A stretch of 64,000 nucleotides of DNA. Source: an uncultured Bacteroidota bacterium. Lineage in GTDB: Bacteria > Bacteroidota > Bacteroidia > Flavobacteriales > Flavobacteriaceae. The position numbers and the translations under genes were made by a program. The stretch covers positions 62,001 through 126,000 of the forward strand of contig CAJWUI010000005.1 in the NCBI GenBank assembly GCA_913047695.1, given 5' to 3'. This document shows positions 27,874 through 40,222 of the stretch, piece after piece (the stretch's first letter is position 1; the number at the start of each line of letters is the position of its first letter). The notes under the pieces are model-generated. The model made no database searches. It saw nothing but the letters and a program-made list of their open reading frames with translations, and was not told the origin of the DNA.

Positions 27874-29175
27874 ATGAGAACTAGATCAAAAAAAAGAAAT
27901 AAGATAAATGTTATAACCTTAGGTTGTTCAAAAAATATTTATGATTCAGAGGTTATAATCAAACAACTAGAAGCAAGTAAGAAAAATGTAGTTCATGAAG
28001 AAAATGGAAATATTGTAGTTATTAATACCTGTGGTTTTATAAATAATGCGAAGCAAGAGTCTATAGATACAATTTTAGAGCAAATTGAGTACAAGCAAAC
28101 TGGTATAGTCGACAAGGTATATGTAACGGGATGTTTAAGTGAAAGATATAAAAATGACTTAGAAAAAGAGATTCCCGATGTAGATCAATATTTTGGCACT
28201 ACAGATTTACCTCAACTATTAAAGGTTTTAGAAGCTGATTACAAGCATGAATTAGTAGGAGAGAGAATCTTGACGACTCCTAAGCACTATGCTTATCTAA
28301 AAATTGCTGAAGGCTGCGATAGACCATGTTCTTTTTGTGCTATACCATTAATGCGTGGTAAGCATAGATCAACTCCAATTGAAAAACTCCTAGACCAAGC
28401 TAAAAACTTAGCTAAAAATGGAGTAAAAGAATTAATTTTAATTGCTCAGGATTTGACTTATTATGGTTTAGATCTCTATAAGGAAAGAAGACTCGCACAA
28501 TTACTTCGTGCTCTATCAAAATTAGATGGTATTGAGTGGATAAGATTACATTATGCCTTTCCAACAGGCTTCCCTGAGGATGTTTTAGAGGTCATGCGAA
28601 AGGAACCTAGGATTTGTAATTATCTTGACATTCCACTTCAACATATATCTGATAAGATTTTAAAGTCAATGAGACGTGGTACTAATAAAGAAAAAACGAC
28701 TTCACTTATTAAACGATTTAGAAAACTTGTTCCAGGTATTGTGTTGAGAACTACTCTTATCGTGGGCTATCCTGGTGAGACAGATAAAGATTTTGAAATT
28801 TTAAAGAAATGGGTGAAAGAGATGAAGTTTGATCGTTTAGGATGTTTTAAATATAGTCATGAAGAAGATACTCATGCATATCTACTAAAAGATGATGTTC
28901 CCGAGGAATTGAAACAAAAAAGATTAAATGAAATCATGGAAATACAATCTAAGATTGCATTGAATAACAACGAAAAGCTTATAGGGAGAGTTTTCAAATG
29001 TTTAATTGATAGAAAAGAGGGAACAAATTTTATTGGTAGAACCTTTATGGATTCACCAGATGTTGATAATGAAGTACTAATAGATGCAAAAAAATTCTAT
29101 GTCAAATTAGGAGAGTTTGTTTACATTAAAATCATCGGGGCTAATAATTTTGATCTGGCAGGTATTCCTGTTTGA
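27874..29175 (+). CDS. rimO: Ribosomal protein S12 methylthiotransferase RimO
   Basis: Radical-SAM enzyme that methylthiolates the conserved Asp of ribosomal protein S12. In 433 residues: the UPF0004 domain with cluster-binding Cys about 18, 53 and 87 (TLGCSKN, INTCGF, VTGCLS), the radical-SAM CxxxCxxC at Cys 148, 152 and 155 (EGCDRPCSFC), and a C-terminal TRAM-like domain (KCLIDRKEG). These features separate it from MiaB by family resemblance of the N-terminal motif. It follows the amidase gene by 4 bases and is the last gene of the plus-strand run. Confidence 0.95.
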   Translation: MRTRSKKRNKINVITLGCSKNIYDSEVIIKQLEASKKNVVHEENGNIVVINTCGFINNAKQESIDTILEQIEYKQTGIVDKVYVTGCLSERYKNDLEKEIPDVDQYFGTTDLPQLLKVLEADYKHELVGERILTTPKHYAYLKIAEGCDRPCSFCAIPLMRGKHRSTPIEKLLDQAKNLAKNGVKELILIAQDLTYYGLDLYKERRLAQLLRALSKLDGIEWIRLHYAFPTGFPEDVLEVMRKEPRICNYLDIPLQHISDKILKSMRRGTNKEKTTSLIKRFRKLVPGIVLRTTLIVGYPGETDKDFEILKKWVKEMKFDRLGCFKYSHEEDTHAYLLKDDVPEELKQKRLNEIMEIQSKIALNNNEKLIGRVFKCLIDRKEGTNFIGRTFMDSPDVDNEVLIDAKKFYVKLGEFVYIKIIGANNFDLAGIPV

Positions 29176-29200
29176 GGTTTATTTAAATTGATATTTTGAT

Positions 29201-31645
29201 TTAAAAAAAGAGTGCATTTGAAAATAGTTGTTTACCACTATACCAAAACCCTCTAAATAAAGAATTGTCTACAAAATATATCAATTTTCCATCACCATAA
29301 TTCTCTTGCCCTACAAGCAACGAATTCCTTTGTCTTTGCTTAGCTTTATATCCAATAAAACCTGAAATAGCATCTGCATCTTTATCAATATAAAGCGCAT
29401 TTCCAGAATTTTCTAAAAGATAAAATGCATCGGTATTTAATTTTAATGTATAATATCTTTCCATTCCATAACCAATTGGATGGGTCTCATCCAAGGTAGC
29501 TTTAAAAATACTTCCACTTGTAGAGGCACTAATATCTGAACGCTCCATTTCCATATATGGAATTGTATTTTTAATTTGATTTTTAGGGTTCTTCTTTTTT
29601 AAAGAAAATTTTTCAGTATCAGCAAAAATATTTAATGCACCTGCAAGTGCTATTAATTTTCCGCCATCATGAATCCATTCTTCAATCTTTTTTCCATTTG
29701 TAAAGTTTTCAAAACTAGGGTAATCCCCACTTGGTAAAATTAAGACATCGATCTCAGGGAGAACAGAAAGTAATTTTTTTTCATTAATCCGCAACAGTGG
29801 GTATTTTAATTCTTGTTCAAAAAAGTGCCATAATTCCCCATAATTATGAAGGCTACAATTCTTACTCCTCAGTAATCCAACCCTCGGTATTTTGATTAAT
29901 TTTATTTCGTCTGAACCCATGTCGGGTCCTTTTTCAGAATATCCTGTATATATATTATGTAATATAATTTTATGTTGATCTACAATTTCTTTAAGTTTTG
30001 TTAAGTATTGTTTGTTATCTAGATTGTCTGCCTTGAGAATAAAAATGCTTCCTACATCCCAATCTATTTTACTATTTGTTAGAGGTAAAGTATTATATCT
30101 AATTTTAATACCTGATTTTATTAAATCAGAAAGAAATTTGATATCATCTAAACTTTTGCAAACAAAACCAAATCCATATTTGTTTTCTTCCAAAACTATC
30201 TCTGAATTATTTAAAAATTCAAAAGGATTAGCTTTAAGCTCTTGTGTTGTGGCTATTGTTTTTAGACCATAGGCAAATGCTAAAGACCACGCAGTTATGT
30301 CATAAGTGAGTGAGTCATTTAGTTTTGTATTAGGTTCTAAAAGTATTTCTACCAATTTTCCTTTTACCTGATTTGTTGGTATAACAAGAGAGTTTTTTGA
30401 GAATTCAGTAGATTTATTTTTTTGCATTTGATAATCAAAGCCACGAATACTTGTGTTTTCTGATAGTTTTTTGCTGATAATATTGTGTTTTTTAAAAAAT
30501 TCAGCTAAAGAATTTATTTTATTTTGATTTCCCTCTAAAACAAAATTTTTGTATTTAAAGTTTCTATTATCAAAAAAAGACTGATAATTTTTATTTAAAA
30601 GTATCCTAAATTTTGCAGCCATTTCAACTGTAGATAGACCAGTCACGTGATGATGCTCTATCCTATCTTTTAATGTTACCTCAATATTTTCGTCATTTCT
30701 TACCCCGAGTCCAGCAATCCCACCTCCTGCTTGTTCATAGGTCATGCCAATACTTCCTAAAAACATTGGATATGTGTCTCCATAGCTGGGGTACAAAAGA
30801 TCAAATTTTTCTTTTGTAAAGTATAACCATCCTTTTTCATCAAAGTAATTGGCATGATTTCTACCAATTATTTCTTGAAATTCTCTTTGAAAGTTTGAAA
30901 CTACTTCATGATAGGGCTCTACCGCAGGTGCAAAATAGTAAGGGCTATTAATCCCTTGTTCATGAAAGTCGACATGAATGTGTGGAAGCCAATCATTAAA
31001 TTTACGTATACGATTTTTTGTTTCGGTTTGAGTAACCCATGCCCAGTCTCGATTTAAATCAAAAGCGTAATGATTTGTTCTTCCATTATGCCAAGGTTCA
31101 TCATGTTCTATCGAATTTTGATTTTTGTCATATGGTATACTCCTATTTTGTTTGTAAAAATTTACATAACGATCTCTCCCATCTGGGTTGACACATGGAT
31201 CTATTATTACAATAGTATCAGATAACCATTTTGTATGCTTGGTAATTAAATCATAAGCAGTTTTCATTGAAGCTTCTGAGCTTGAAGATTCATTACCATG
31301 TATATTATAACTAAGCCAAACAATTGATTTATTTTCGTTTTTAGGTCCTTTTATCGATCCACTATTTTGAAGATGGGATAAACGAATTTCTTCAAGATTG
31401 TCTAAATTTTTAGGATTTGAAATAAAAATAAGTTGTAATTCTCTACCTTCATTACTTTTTCCATACGGAATAATTTTAAGAGACTCAGAATTTTTCTCAA
31501 TATGGCTGAAGTAATTCAAAAGCTGGTGATGTAAATTAAAATAAGTTCCTAGCTCATATCCAAAAAAAGTTTCAGGGCTCTTAAGCTGAGAAGTTAATAT
31601 TAATGGATAAAAAATTAATAGTAAAGAAATAATTTTTTTTCTCAT
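29201..31645 (-). CDS. Secreted M14-family zinc carboxypeptidase
   Basis: An 814-residue metallopeptidase with a signal peptide (MRKKIISLLLIFYPLILTSQ). The peptidase M14 domain occupies roughly residues 40-350, with zinc ligands in NIHGNESSSSE (HxxE) and HVDFHEQ, and the substrate-binding DPCVNPDGRDRY and DLNRDW motifs. The C-terminal half has a domain like class I glutamine amidotransferases (PRVGLLRSKN, VLILPSGDYPSFENF), a common arrangement in Bacteroidota. A longer frame exists, but ATG 31645 gives a clean signal peptide. A weak AT-rich inverted repeat (29182-29188 with 29199-29205) lies between it and convergent rimO. Confidence 0.92.
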   Translation of the reverse strand: MRKKIISLLLIFYPLILTSQLKSPETFFGYELGTYFNLHHQLLNYFSHIEKNSESLKIIPYGKSNEGRELQLIFISNPKNLDNLEEIRLSHLQNSGSIKGPKNENKSIVWLSYNIHGNESSSSEASMKTAYDLITKHTKWLSDTIVIIDPCVNPDGRDRYVNFYKQNRSIPYDKNQNSIEHDEPWHNGRTNHYAFDLNRDWAWVTQTETKNRIRKFNDWLPHIHVDFHEQGINSPYYFAPAVEPYHEVVSNFQREFQEIIGRNHANYFDEKGWLYFTKEKFDLLYPSYGDTYPMFLGSIGMTYEQAGGGIAGLGVRNDENIEVTLKDRIEHHHVTGLSTVEMAAKFRILLNKNYQSFFDNRNFKYKNFVLEGNQNKINSLAEFFKKHNIISKKLSENTSIRGFDYQMQKNKSTEFSKNSLVIPTNQVKGKLVEILLEPNTKLNDSLTYDITAWSLAFAYGLKTIATTQELKANPFEFLNNSEIVLEENKYGFGFVCKSLDDIKFLSDLIKSGIKIRYNTLPLTNSKIDWDVGSIFILKADNLDNKQYLTKLKEIVDQHKIILHNIYTGYSEKGPDMGSDEIKLIKIPRVGLLRSKNCSLHNYGELWHFFEQELKYPLLRINEKKLLSVLPEIDVLILPSGDYPSFENFTNGKKIEEWIHDGGKLIALAGALNIFADTEKFSLKKKNPKNQIKNTIPYMEMERSDISASTSGSIFKATLDETHPIGYGMERYYTLKLNTDAFYLLENSGNALYIDKDADAISGFIGYKAKQRQRNSLLVGQENYGDGKLIYFVDNSLFRGFWYSGKQLFSNALFF

Positions 31646-31726
31646 ATATTTAAATTTTTGCTTTCTAATCAAACTTTCGATTTCTTTTTCTAAAAAAAAA
31701 ATATCTTTACGCTTCACATATTATTT

Positions 31727-33331
31727 ATGCAAGCCCATAGTATTCCAATTGATTTAAAGCTCAGATTTTCAAAATTAATCAATGATTATTTAGTTGAAGA
31801 TAAAAAACTTAAATTATATTATTCACATCCACCTAGATTAGAAAACTTTGAAAGTCAAATCAATCAAAAAAAGGCATCTTTTAAAAGAGAAACCCGAGAC
31901 CTTTTAACAACAATATTTGAAGATCAGTATAGAAATTTAAAAGCACCAAAACGTGTTTTGGATAATATAGATCTTCTAACTAGCGAAAATACATTTACTG
32001 TTACTACTGGTCACCAACTGTGTCTAATGACCGGTCCCTTGTACTTTATATATAAAATAATTTCTACTATTAATCTTTGTGGTAAACTTAAAGAAAAATA
32101 CCCGAGGTTTAATTTCATACCTATTTATTGGATGGCTAGTGAAGATCATGATTTCGATGAAATTAATTCTTTTAAATTTCAAGAGAAGAAATTCCAATGG
32201 AATCAGGATTTAATTGGTCCTGTTGGTAAATTGCCGCTGGATAAATTGAAATTTACACTTGACGATTTTGAATCTTTTTTGGGAAATAATAATGAAGCAA
32301 ACCAAATTAGGGACTTAATTAAAAACAGTTATCGGGAATCTGCTAATTTGTCAGAGGCAACATTAAAGCTGGTTAACCAACTATTTGGCAAATATGGTTT
32401 ACTGGTCTTAGAACCTAACAAAAAAGATCTAAAAAAAATGTTTATAAATTTTTTCAAAAAAGAGCTTTCTGATCAGTTTTCATTTCATAGTATTGAAAAA
32501 CAAATAAATAACTTGAAGGATAATTATAGCAAAACATACTCACCTCAAGTAAACCCAAGAAACATAAATTTATTTTATCTGTTACCAGAGGGGCGCTACA
32601 GAATTGAAAAAAATGACAACAAATTTGTTGTTAAAGACACAGGTAAATTTTTTTCAGAAAATGAATTAATAGATCAATTAGAAAAATGTCCTGAACGCTT
32701 TTCACCAAATGTAATTTTAAGACCACTATACCAAGAAGTTTTGCTACCTAACCTTTGTTATATTGGTGGAGCTGCAGAAATTTCTTACTGGTTGCAACTA
32801 AAGACAATGTTTGAAAAAGTTGAAGTTCCTTTTCCATTACTTCTTGTGAGAAACTCTGTCCTATTGTATTCTAAAAAGCAGGCGAATAAATTGAAAAAAC
32901 TAGGAATTGAAATTTCAGATTTGTTTTATAGCCAAAAAGCCTTAGATGAAAAAAAAGTCAAACAAGCTAGCAGTATTGATTTAAATTTAGAACATTTAAA
33001 AATTGTGCTAAATAAACAATTTGATTACCTCAAATCTTTAGTTTCTAAGACAGATAAATCTTTTGAAGGAGCTGTTAATGCTCAAGAAAAAAAACAAATT
33101 AATGGGATAAATAAATTGGAAAAACGTTTATTAAAAGCACAAAAAAAGAGCTTATCAAATCAAATAGAAAGAATTCGAAATATTCGAAACCAATTATTTC
33201 CAGACGATGAATTCCAAGAACGCAAATTAAATTTTTTTACTGTATATAACGAAATTGGAGAAAACTTTATACCACTCCTTATAGAATCATTAGACCCTTT
33301 AGATATAGACTTTAATTTAATCGAGTTTTAA
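31727..33331 (+). CDS. bshC: Bacillithiol biosynthesis cysteine-adding enzyme
   Basis: Adds cysteine to glucosaminyl-malate in the last step of bacillithiol synthesis. The 534-residue protein shows the BshC landmarks TTGHQLCLMTGPLYF and WMASEDHDFDE in the Rossmann-like core, NVILRPLYQE, and a long coiled-coil-forming helix near the C-terminus (about residues 440-500). Bacillithiol use is known in some Bacteroidota as well as Firmicutes. The gene stands alone here; bshA and bshB are not in the window. It diverges from the M14 peptidase and precedes guaA by 63 bases. Confidence 0.94.
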   Translation: MQAHSIPIDLKLRFSKLINDYLVEDKKLKLYYSHPPRLENFESQINQKKASFKRETRDLLTTIFEDQYRNLKAPKRVLDNIDLLTSENTFTVTTGHQLCLMTGPLYFIYKIISTINLCGKLKEKYPRFNFIPIYWMASEDHDFDEINSFKFQEKKFQWNQDLIGPVGKLPLDKLKFTLDDFESFLGNNNEANQIRDLIKNSYRESANLSEATLKLVNQLFGKYGLLVLEPNKKDLKKMFINFFKKELSDQFSFHSIEKQINNLKDNYSKTYSPQVNPRNINLFYLLPEGRYRIEKNDNKFVVKDTGKFFSENELIDQLEKCPERFSPNVILRPLYQEVLLPNLCYIGGAAEISYWLQLKTMFEKVEVPFPLLLVRNSVLLYSKKQANKLKKLGIEISDLFYSQKALDEKKVKQASSIDLNLEHLKIVLNKQFDYLKSLVSKTDKSFEGAVNAQEKKQINGINKLEKRLLKAQKKSLSNQIERIRNIRNQLFPDDEFQERKLNFFTVYNEIGENFIPLLIESLDPLDIDFNLIEF

Positions 33332-33383
33332 TATATTTTTCAGATAAATTTCAACATTACATTTTTAAGCGTTGATTAAATCG

Positions 33384-33391
33384 TATTTTTG
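33384..33391 (+). promoter_or_regulatory. -7 box of a probably leaderless guaA promoter
   Basis: TATTTTTG matches TANNTTTG and ends 3 bases before the guaA ATG at 33395, exactly the same spacing as recR. No TTG lies at the preferred distance upstream (a TTG at 33372-33374 is too close). Confidence 0.5.
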
Positions 33392-33394
33392 TTC

Positions 33395-34924
33395 ATGCAA
33401 GAAAAAGTTTTAATCCTTGATTTTGGGTCACAATATACCCAACTTATTGCTCGACGCGTGAGAGAGCTTTTTATCTATTGTGAAATTTATCCTTACCAAA
33501 AAATTCCTAATGATCTAAATACCTACAAGGCTGTAATTCTTTCAGGTTCACCATTTTCAGTAAGAGCCAATGATGCTCCTCATCCAAATTTGGAGCAAAT
33601 TAAAGGTAAATTACCTCTTCTCGGAGTCTGTTATGGTGCTCAATACATTGCTCATTTTTACGGAGGACAAGTAAATCTATCAAAAACAAGAGAATATGGA
33701 CGTGCAAATCTTAAATATTTTGACACAAAAGATCCTTTTTTCAAAGACATTTCAAAAAATAGTCAAGTGTGGATGAGTCACGCTGACACAATATTAACTT
33801 TACCCAAGGGATCTAAACTTATTGGAAGCACAGAAGATGTTATTAATGCTGCATATAAAATTTTGGATGAAGATACTTATGCAATTCAATTTCATCCTGA
33901 GGTATATCACACCACAGATGGTAAGCAGATATTAAAAAACTTTTTGGTAGATATTGCCAATGTAAAACAGAATTGGACTCCAGATTCTTTTGTAGAAATG
34001 GCTATTAATGAAATCAAAGAAAAGGTGCGCGAGGATGTTGTGATTCTTGGTCTTTCAGGTGGTGTTGATTCCTCAGTTGCTGCAATGCTACTTAATAGAG
34101 CTCTGGGGGATAAGCTAAATTGTATTTTTGTTAATAATGGATTATTAAGAAAAAATGAATATGAAGAGGTTTTAGCACAATACTCAGGAATGGGTTTGAA
34201 TGTGAAGGGAGTTGATGCGTCAAAAAAGTTTTTAAATGCTCTTGAAGGAATTTCCGAACCAGAAATGAAACGTAAAATAATTGGAAAAATTTTTATTGAT
34301 ATTTTTAATTTGGAGGCAAAAAAAGTGAAAGGGGTTAAATGGCTAGGACAAGGGACAATATATCCAGATGTAATAGAGTCAATTTCTGTGAATGGTCCTT
34401 CAGCAACAATTAAATCTCATCATAATGTTGGTGGTCTGCCCGAACAAATGAAACTAAAACTAGTGGAGCCTTTAAGAATGTTGTTTAAGGACGAGGTGAG
34501 GAGGGTAGGGAAAAGTATGAATATGGATTCTTCTTTACTTGCTAGGCACCCTTTTCCTGGACCGGGACTCTCAATAAGAATATTAGGTGAGATTACACGT
34601 GAAAAAGTGAGTATTTTGCAAGAAGTTGATCATATATTTATAAACGGTCTAAGAAAATGGAATTTATACGATGATGTTTGGCAGGCTGGAGCAATTTTTT
34701 TACCTGTAAATAGTGTGGGTGTAATGGGAGACGAAAGAACATATGAAAATTGTGTTGCACTTAGGGCTGTTCAATCAACAGACGGAATGACTGCAGATTG
34801 GGTAAATTTACCCTATGAATTCCTTCAAAAAATATCCAATGAAATTATAAATAATGTTAAGGGAATTAACCGTGTAGTATATGACATTAGTTCTAAACCT
34901 CCGGCTACAATTGAATGGGAATAA
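33395..34924 (+). CDS. guaA: GMP synthase (glutamine-hydrolysing)
   Basis: Converts XMP to GMP with glutamine-derived ammonia. The 509-residue protein has an N-terminal class I amidotransferase domain (nucleophile Cys in [11 protein letters not shown], His-Glu in FHPEVYHT), the ATP pyrophosphatase domain with P-loop [11 protein letters not shown], and the C-terminal dimerisation domain with [15 protein letters not shown] and a KPPATIEWE end. A TTG 6 bases upstream also opens the frame, but it is the last part of the -7 box, so ATG 33395 is the start. The LysM/PBP gene follows after 9 bases, probably co-transcribed. Confidence 0.97.
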   Translation: MQEKVLILDFGSQYTQLIARRVRELFIYCEIYPYQKIPNDLNTYKAVILSGSPFSVRANDAPHPNLEQIKGKLPLLGVCYGAQYIAHFYGGQVNLSKTREYGRANLKYFDTKDPFFKDISKNSQVWMSHADTILTLPKGSKLIGSTEDVINAAYKILDEDTYAIQFHPEVYHTTDGKQILKNFLVDIANVKQNWTPDSFVEMAINEIKEKVREDVVILGLSGGVDSSVAAMLLNRALGDKLNCIFVNNGLLRKNEYEEVLAQYSGMGLNVKGVDASKKFLNALEGISEPEMKRKIIGKIFIDIFNLEAKKVKGVKWLGQGTIYPDVIESISVNGPSATIKSHHNVGGLPEQMKLKLVEPLRMLFKDEVRRVGKSMNMDSSLLARHPFPGPGLSIRILGEITREKVSILQEVDHIFINGLRKWNLYDDVWQAGAIFLPVNSVGVMGDERTYENCVALRAVQSTDGMTADWVNLPYEFLQKISNEIINNVKGINRVVYDISSKPPATIEWE

Positions 34925-34933
34925 CCTTTTAAA

Positions 34934-36685
34934 ATGAGTTTATTTAAGCACAAAATAATCTTTTCATCTATTATCCTATTGGGCATAAATCTTTGTTTAA
35001 GTCAGGTACCTCAGGACTTTTTAATTCATAGAGTTAAAAAAGATGAAACATTGACACAAATTATTGATTTTTATGGCATATCTGAGATCCAACTAAATGA
35101 ATATAACCCCTCATTAAATAAACTTGGAATTAAGAAAAGAATGCTGTTAAGAATACCCATATATCAGAAGATAAGTCCTTTAAACACAAAAAAACAAAAT
35201 AAATCAGTCAAATCTTTTGAAACCTATACTGTTAAACCTAGGGAAACAAAATGGCGTTTGGCTTATGAACATGGTATGACAATAAATGAACTAGATTCTT
35301 TAAATCCGCAAATTTTAAATGGTTTGAAAATTGGTCAAGAAATCAGAGTGAGAAATCTAGGCTACAGTAAAATTATACCAGAAAAAGATTCTTTATATAA
35401 TTACTATCAAGTCCTCCCATCAGAGGGATATTATCGTGTAGAGAAAAAATTAGGTGTAAATCGCTATACTCTTGACTCCCTAAATCCAAATCTAAAAAAT
35501 ACAGGCCTTCAAGCGGGTATGATCTTAAAAATTCCCGATTCGCTCAGCGGAAAGCTAAAAATTGAAAATGACCTTTTAATAGAAAGAGTTAACCTCATAG
35601 ACTCAACATTTAAAATAGGTAAATTAAAAATTGGACTATTATTGCCTTTTAAGGCAAAAGAAATAATTTTTGATTCCATTGAAAATACAAAAAAAGCTCT
35701 TCAAGAACGTAATCTGCACACTATTTCATTGGACTTTTACACTGGTGTTCTATTTGCTTTACAAAAAGCTAGTGAAAGCGGAATTGAAATTGAATTATCA
35801 ACTTTTGATACAGAAAACAAAAAATCAAAACTTAAAAATATTACCGTTTCAGGATCCTTGGATACGCTAGATTTAATTGTTGGTCCACTGATCCCATCAA
35901 ATTTTGATTATATATCAAACCAAAAGAATCTAATAAACATTCCAAAAATTGCACCCCTTTCTTCCAAACCCGTAAATTTTCGGAAAAATGTTTTTCAATC
36001 TGTAACTGACGAAAATTTTTTCCGAAAAAAAATGTTTACTTTCCTAGAGAAGGAACTCGACACTACTCATAATATTGTTATTGTTGCAGATTCAAAAAAT
36101 AATAAAGTTAAGAACGAGCTCCATCTAAGATTTCCCTGGGCGATCAATTTGAGACCTGAAAAGTTTGATTACATAATACCGGAGTTAATTGACTCTCTAT
36201 TGCTTGATTCAATACCCAATAAAATAATTTTAGAGACTCAATCATTTCCATTAATTGCAAGTGCATTGTCTCAGTTTAGTGCTCAAAATGATGAATTTAG
36301 AGACGTACAAGTATTTACTACTTATAGAAGCAATGTGTATAACAACGATAATCTATCAAGAAAATCATTAGGTGGTATAAGATTTACTTATCCATCAGGC
36401 TCTAAACCATTGGATGAAACTATTGGGAATAAATTTGTAGATGACTTCGTACTGAATTACGGAAAGCCACCAAATTATAATGCTTTGCGAGGATATGACG
36501 TTGTTCTAGATGCAGTTTTAAGATTTGCAGTGTCAGAAAATATAAGAAAATCTGTTGATTTAGGTGAAACTCAATATGAATCTAATAGATTTTTATATAG
36601 GAAAAATCAAAATGAATCATTCATAAATAACGCCACTTTCATACTTCAGCATAAAGGATATGAGGTATTTGAAATAAAAGAGTAG
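34934..36685 (+). CDS. LysM-repeat protein fused to a periplasmic-binding-protein-like domain
   Basis: A 583-residue exported protein. After the signal peptide (IILLGINLCLSQ) come three LysM-like repeats at roughly residues 28-75, 95-140 and 155-205, recognisable by HRVKKDETLTQI, YTVKPRETKWRLA and VNRYTLDSLNPN with NPxLxxxGLxxGxxLxIP endings. From about residue 235 the sequence resembles type I periplasmic binding proteins (IGLLLPF at the start, later RGYDVVLDAVLRF). It probably holds peptidoglycan through LysM while sensing or binding a small ligand, though this is inference. The gene is 9 bases after guaA in the same direction. Confidence 0.85.
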   Translation: MSLFKHKIIFSSIILLGINLCLSQVPQDFLIHRVKKDETLTQIIDFYGISEIQLNEYNPSLNKLGIKKRMLLRIPIYQKISPLNTKKQNKSVKSFETYTVKPRETKWRLAYEHGMTINELDSLNPQILNGLKIGQEIRVRNLGYSKIIPEKDSLYNYYQVLPSEGYYRVEKKLGVNRYTLDSLNPNLKNTGLQAGMILKIPDSLSGKLKIENDLLIERVNLIDSTFKIGKLKIGLLLPFKAKEIIFDSIENTKKALQERNLHTISLDFYTGVLFALQKASESGIEIELSTFDTENKKSKLKNITVSGSLDTLDLIVGPLIPSNFDYISNQKNLINIPKIAPLSSKPVNFRKNVFQSVTDENFFRKKMFTFLEKELDTTHNIVIVADSKNNKVKNELHLRFPWAINLRPEKFDYIIPELIDSLLLDSIPNKIILETQSFPLIASALSQFSAQNDEFRDVQVFTTYRSNVYNNDNLSRKSLGGIRFTYPSGSKPLDETIGNKFVDDFVLNYGKPPNYNALRGYDVVLDAVLRFAVSENIRKSVDLGETQYESNRFLYRKNQNESFINNATFILQHKGYEVFEIKE

Positions 36686-36716
36686 TATCTAAAGCCAAAG
36701 TTCCTTTCGATTTTCG

Positions 36717-36724
36717 TAAATTTG
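36717..36724 (+). promoter_or_regulatory. -7 box of the pyrG promoter
   Basis: TAAATTTG matches TANNTTTG exactly. By the spacing seen at recR and guaA, transcription should start near 36728-36731, on the bases CCGG. No good -33 TTG is visible. Confidence 0.55.
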
Positions 36725-36727
36725 AGT

Positions 36728-38376
<1,649 letters not shown>

Positions 38377-38384
38377 ATTCAAAT

Positions 38385-40196
38385 ATGGAAGAAAGAAAGT
38401 TTGACCCATATCAACTTATCGGATTTATTTTAATTGCACTTATTTTGACTTGGATGCTATATCGTAGTGGGCCTCAAGAAGCAGCCCAAACTGAGACAAA
38501 CAAAAAGTCAGTTAAATTGGAGTTAAATCAAGTAATTCAAGACTCAATTCAATCACAACAAAAGATAATAGCTTACGGGGACTTAGGTAACTTTTTTGTT
38601 CCAAATGATCTACCAAACATCCAGTTTAGTACAAAGAGTATGATTGTTGAAATTCAATCAAAAGGTGCTGAAATTCATACTTTATCGTTAAAAGAATTTG
38701 AAAATTATGATGATTTACCTTTACCAATGATTAAAGATGAGAATTCTAACTTTAATGTATCACTTTATACAAAAGATGGTAGAGTTTTAAATACTCGAGA
38801 TTTTTATTTCAAAACTAAATTTTCAGAAAGAGATAATGAATATATAATATTGCTGAAATCTGCAATTTCAAAAGATATTTATTTGGTTTTTGAGTATATA
38901 TTCCCAAAAAATGGTTACACATTTACAGTCAATTTTAAATCCGTTGGTATGGAGGCGTTACTTGACAGTAATAAGCCACCAGAAATAAGTTGGAGTACAA
39001 ATATTTTTCGAAACTCAAGAAGCATAGATTATGAAAATCGTTATACAGAGCTAACCTTTGGATATGAAGATGATAGGGTTGATTATTTATCCCTTAGCGG
39101 TGAGGATGAAGATAATAGAGAAGACATTCGATGGATCTCATACCGACAACATTTTTTTAGCGCTATTCTTATTCCAGATTCTACTATAAATACTATTAAT
39201 TTAAAATCGAAAGATTTATCAGGTGATCAAAGCCTTGAAGAAAAATTCACAAAGTATTTTGAGTCATCATACCTGCTGCCCAAACAAGGTGAAAATATAA
39301 ATACTAAATTGAAATTTTACTATGGACCTACCGATTATAAGACACTTCAAAATCTAGAAGGTGACCTTGAAGCATCTATTCCGATGGGATGGGGAATTTT
39401 TGGATGGATCAATAAGTTCATCTTTTTACCTTTATTTGGCTTTTTATCTTCTTTTCTTTCTTATGGTATAGCGATTATAGTTATGACTATTATTGTGAGA
39501 TTATTGATGTCCCCTGTAACATACAAGTCTTATGTTTCACAAATAAAAATGAAAGTCTTAAGGCCTGATATTGAAGCTATATCGGCTAAATATAAAGATG
39601 ATGCTGTCAAACGTCAACAAGAAACTATGAGTCTATATACACGTGCAGGTGCTAATCCAATGTCTGGTTGTATCCCTGCATTAATTCAACTGCCAGTATT
39701 TTATGCTCTATTTTCCTTTTTTCCTGTCGCTTTTGTTCTTCGTGATAAAAGTTTTCTCTGGGCTGATGATTTATCATCCTATGATTCAATTCTGGACTTA
39801 GGATTTAATATTCCCTTTTATGGAGACCACGTTAGCTTATTTCCAATTTTAGCTTCCGTAGCTATTTTCTTCTACACCAAGATGACTACTGGCCAACAAC
39901 CTATGCCTCAGCAACCAGGTATGCCTAATATGAAAATTATCATGTATCTGATGCCTCTAATGATGCTTTTTTTCTTTAATAATTATGCTAGTGGATTAAG
40001 TCTTTACTATTTTGTTTCCAATCTTTTGACTATCATTCTGATGATAGTGATAAAAAACTATATCATTGACGACACAAAAATACATGCTCAAATTGAAGAA
40101 AATAAAAGTAAGCCAAAAAAGCCAGGTGGTTTTTCAGCTCGTTTACAAAAAGCGATAGAAGAAGCTGAAAAACAAAAGAAAGCAGGCAGGAGATAA
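38385..40196 (+). CDS. yidC: Membrane protein insertase YidC
   Basis: Inserts inner-membrane proteins, alone or with Sec. The 603-residue Gram-negative-type protein has the first transmembrane helix at residues about 8-25 ([16 protein letters not shown]), a large periplasmic beta-supersandwich domain (about 60-330) and the conserved C-terminal five-helix core ([21 protein letters not shown] with the basic residue of the hydrophilic groove in IVRLL, and [20 protein letters not shown]-type sequence). The C-terminal tail is lysine-rich ([20 protein letters not shown]), as in Bacteroidota homologues that can touch the ribosome. It is co-directional with pyrG and mnmA. Confidence 0.97.
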   Translation: MEERKFDPYQLIGFILIALILTWMLYRSGPQEAAQTETNKKSVKLELNQVIQDSIQSQQKIIAYGDLGNFFVPNDLPNIQFSTKSMIVEIQSKGAEIHTLSLKEFENYDDLPLPMIKDENSNFNVSLYTKDGRVLNTRDFYFKTKFSERDNEYIILLKSAISKDIYLVFEYIFPKNGYTFTVNFKSVGMEALLDSNKPPEISWSTNIFRNSRSIDYENRYTELTFGYEDDRVDYLSLSGEDEDNREDIRWISYRQHFFSAILIPDSTINTINLKSKDLSGDQSLEEKFTKYFESSYLLPKQGENINTKLKFYYGPTDYKTLQNLEGDLEASIPMGWGIFGWINKFIFLPLFGFLSSFLSYGIAIIVMTIIVRLLMSPVTYKSYVSQIKMKVLRPDIEAISAKYKDDAVKRQQETMSLYTRAGANPMSGCIPALIQLPVFYALFSFFPVAFVLRDKSFLWADDLSSYDSILDLGFNIPFYGDHVSLFPILASVAIFFYTKMTTGQQPMPQQPGMPNMKIIMYLMPLMMLFFFNNYASGLSLYYFVSNLLTIILMIVIKNYIIDDTKIHAQIEENKSKPKKPGGFSARLQKAIEEAEKQKKAGRR

Positions 40197-40222
40197 TTAA
40201 AGATCTTTTTGAAACTTCTGTT

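Noticed and set aside
29182-29205. TTTAAAT/ATTTAAA inverted repeat between rimO and the M14 gene as a terminator
   Set aside because: Only A:T pairs, with a 10-base loop; such pairings are expected by chance in this AT-rich DNA.
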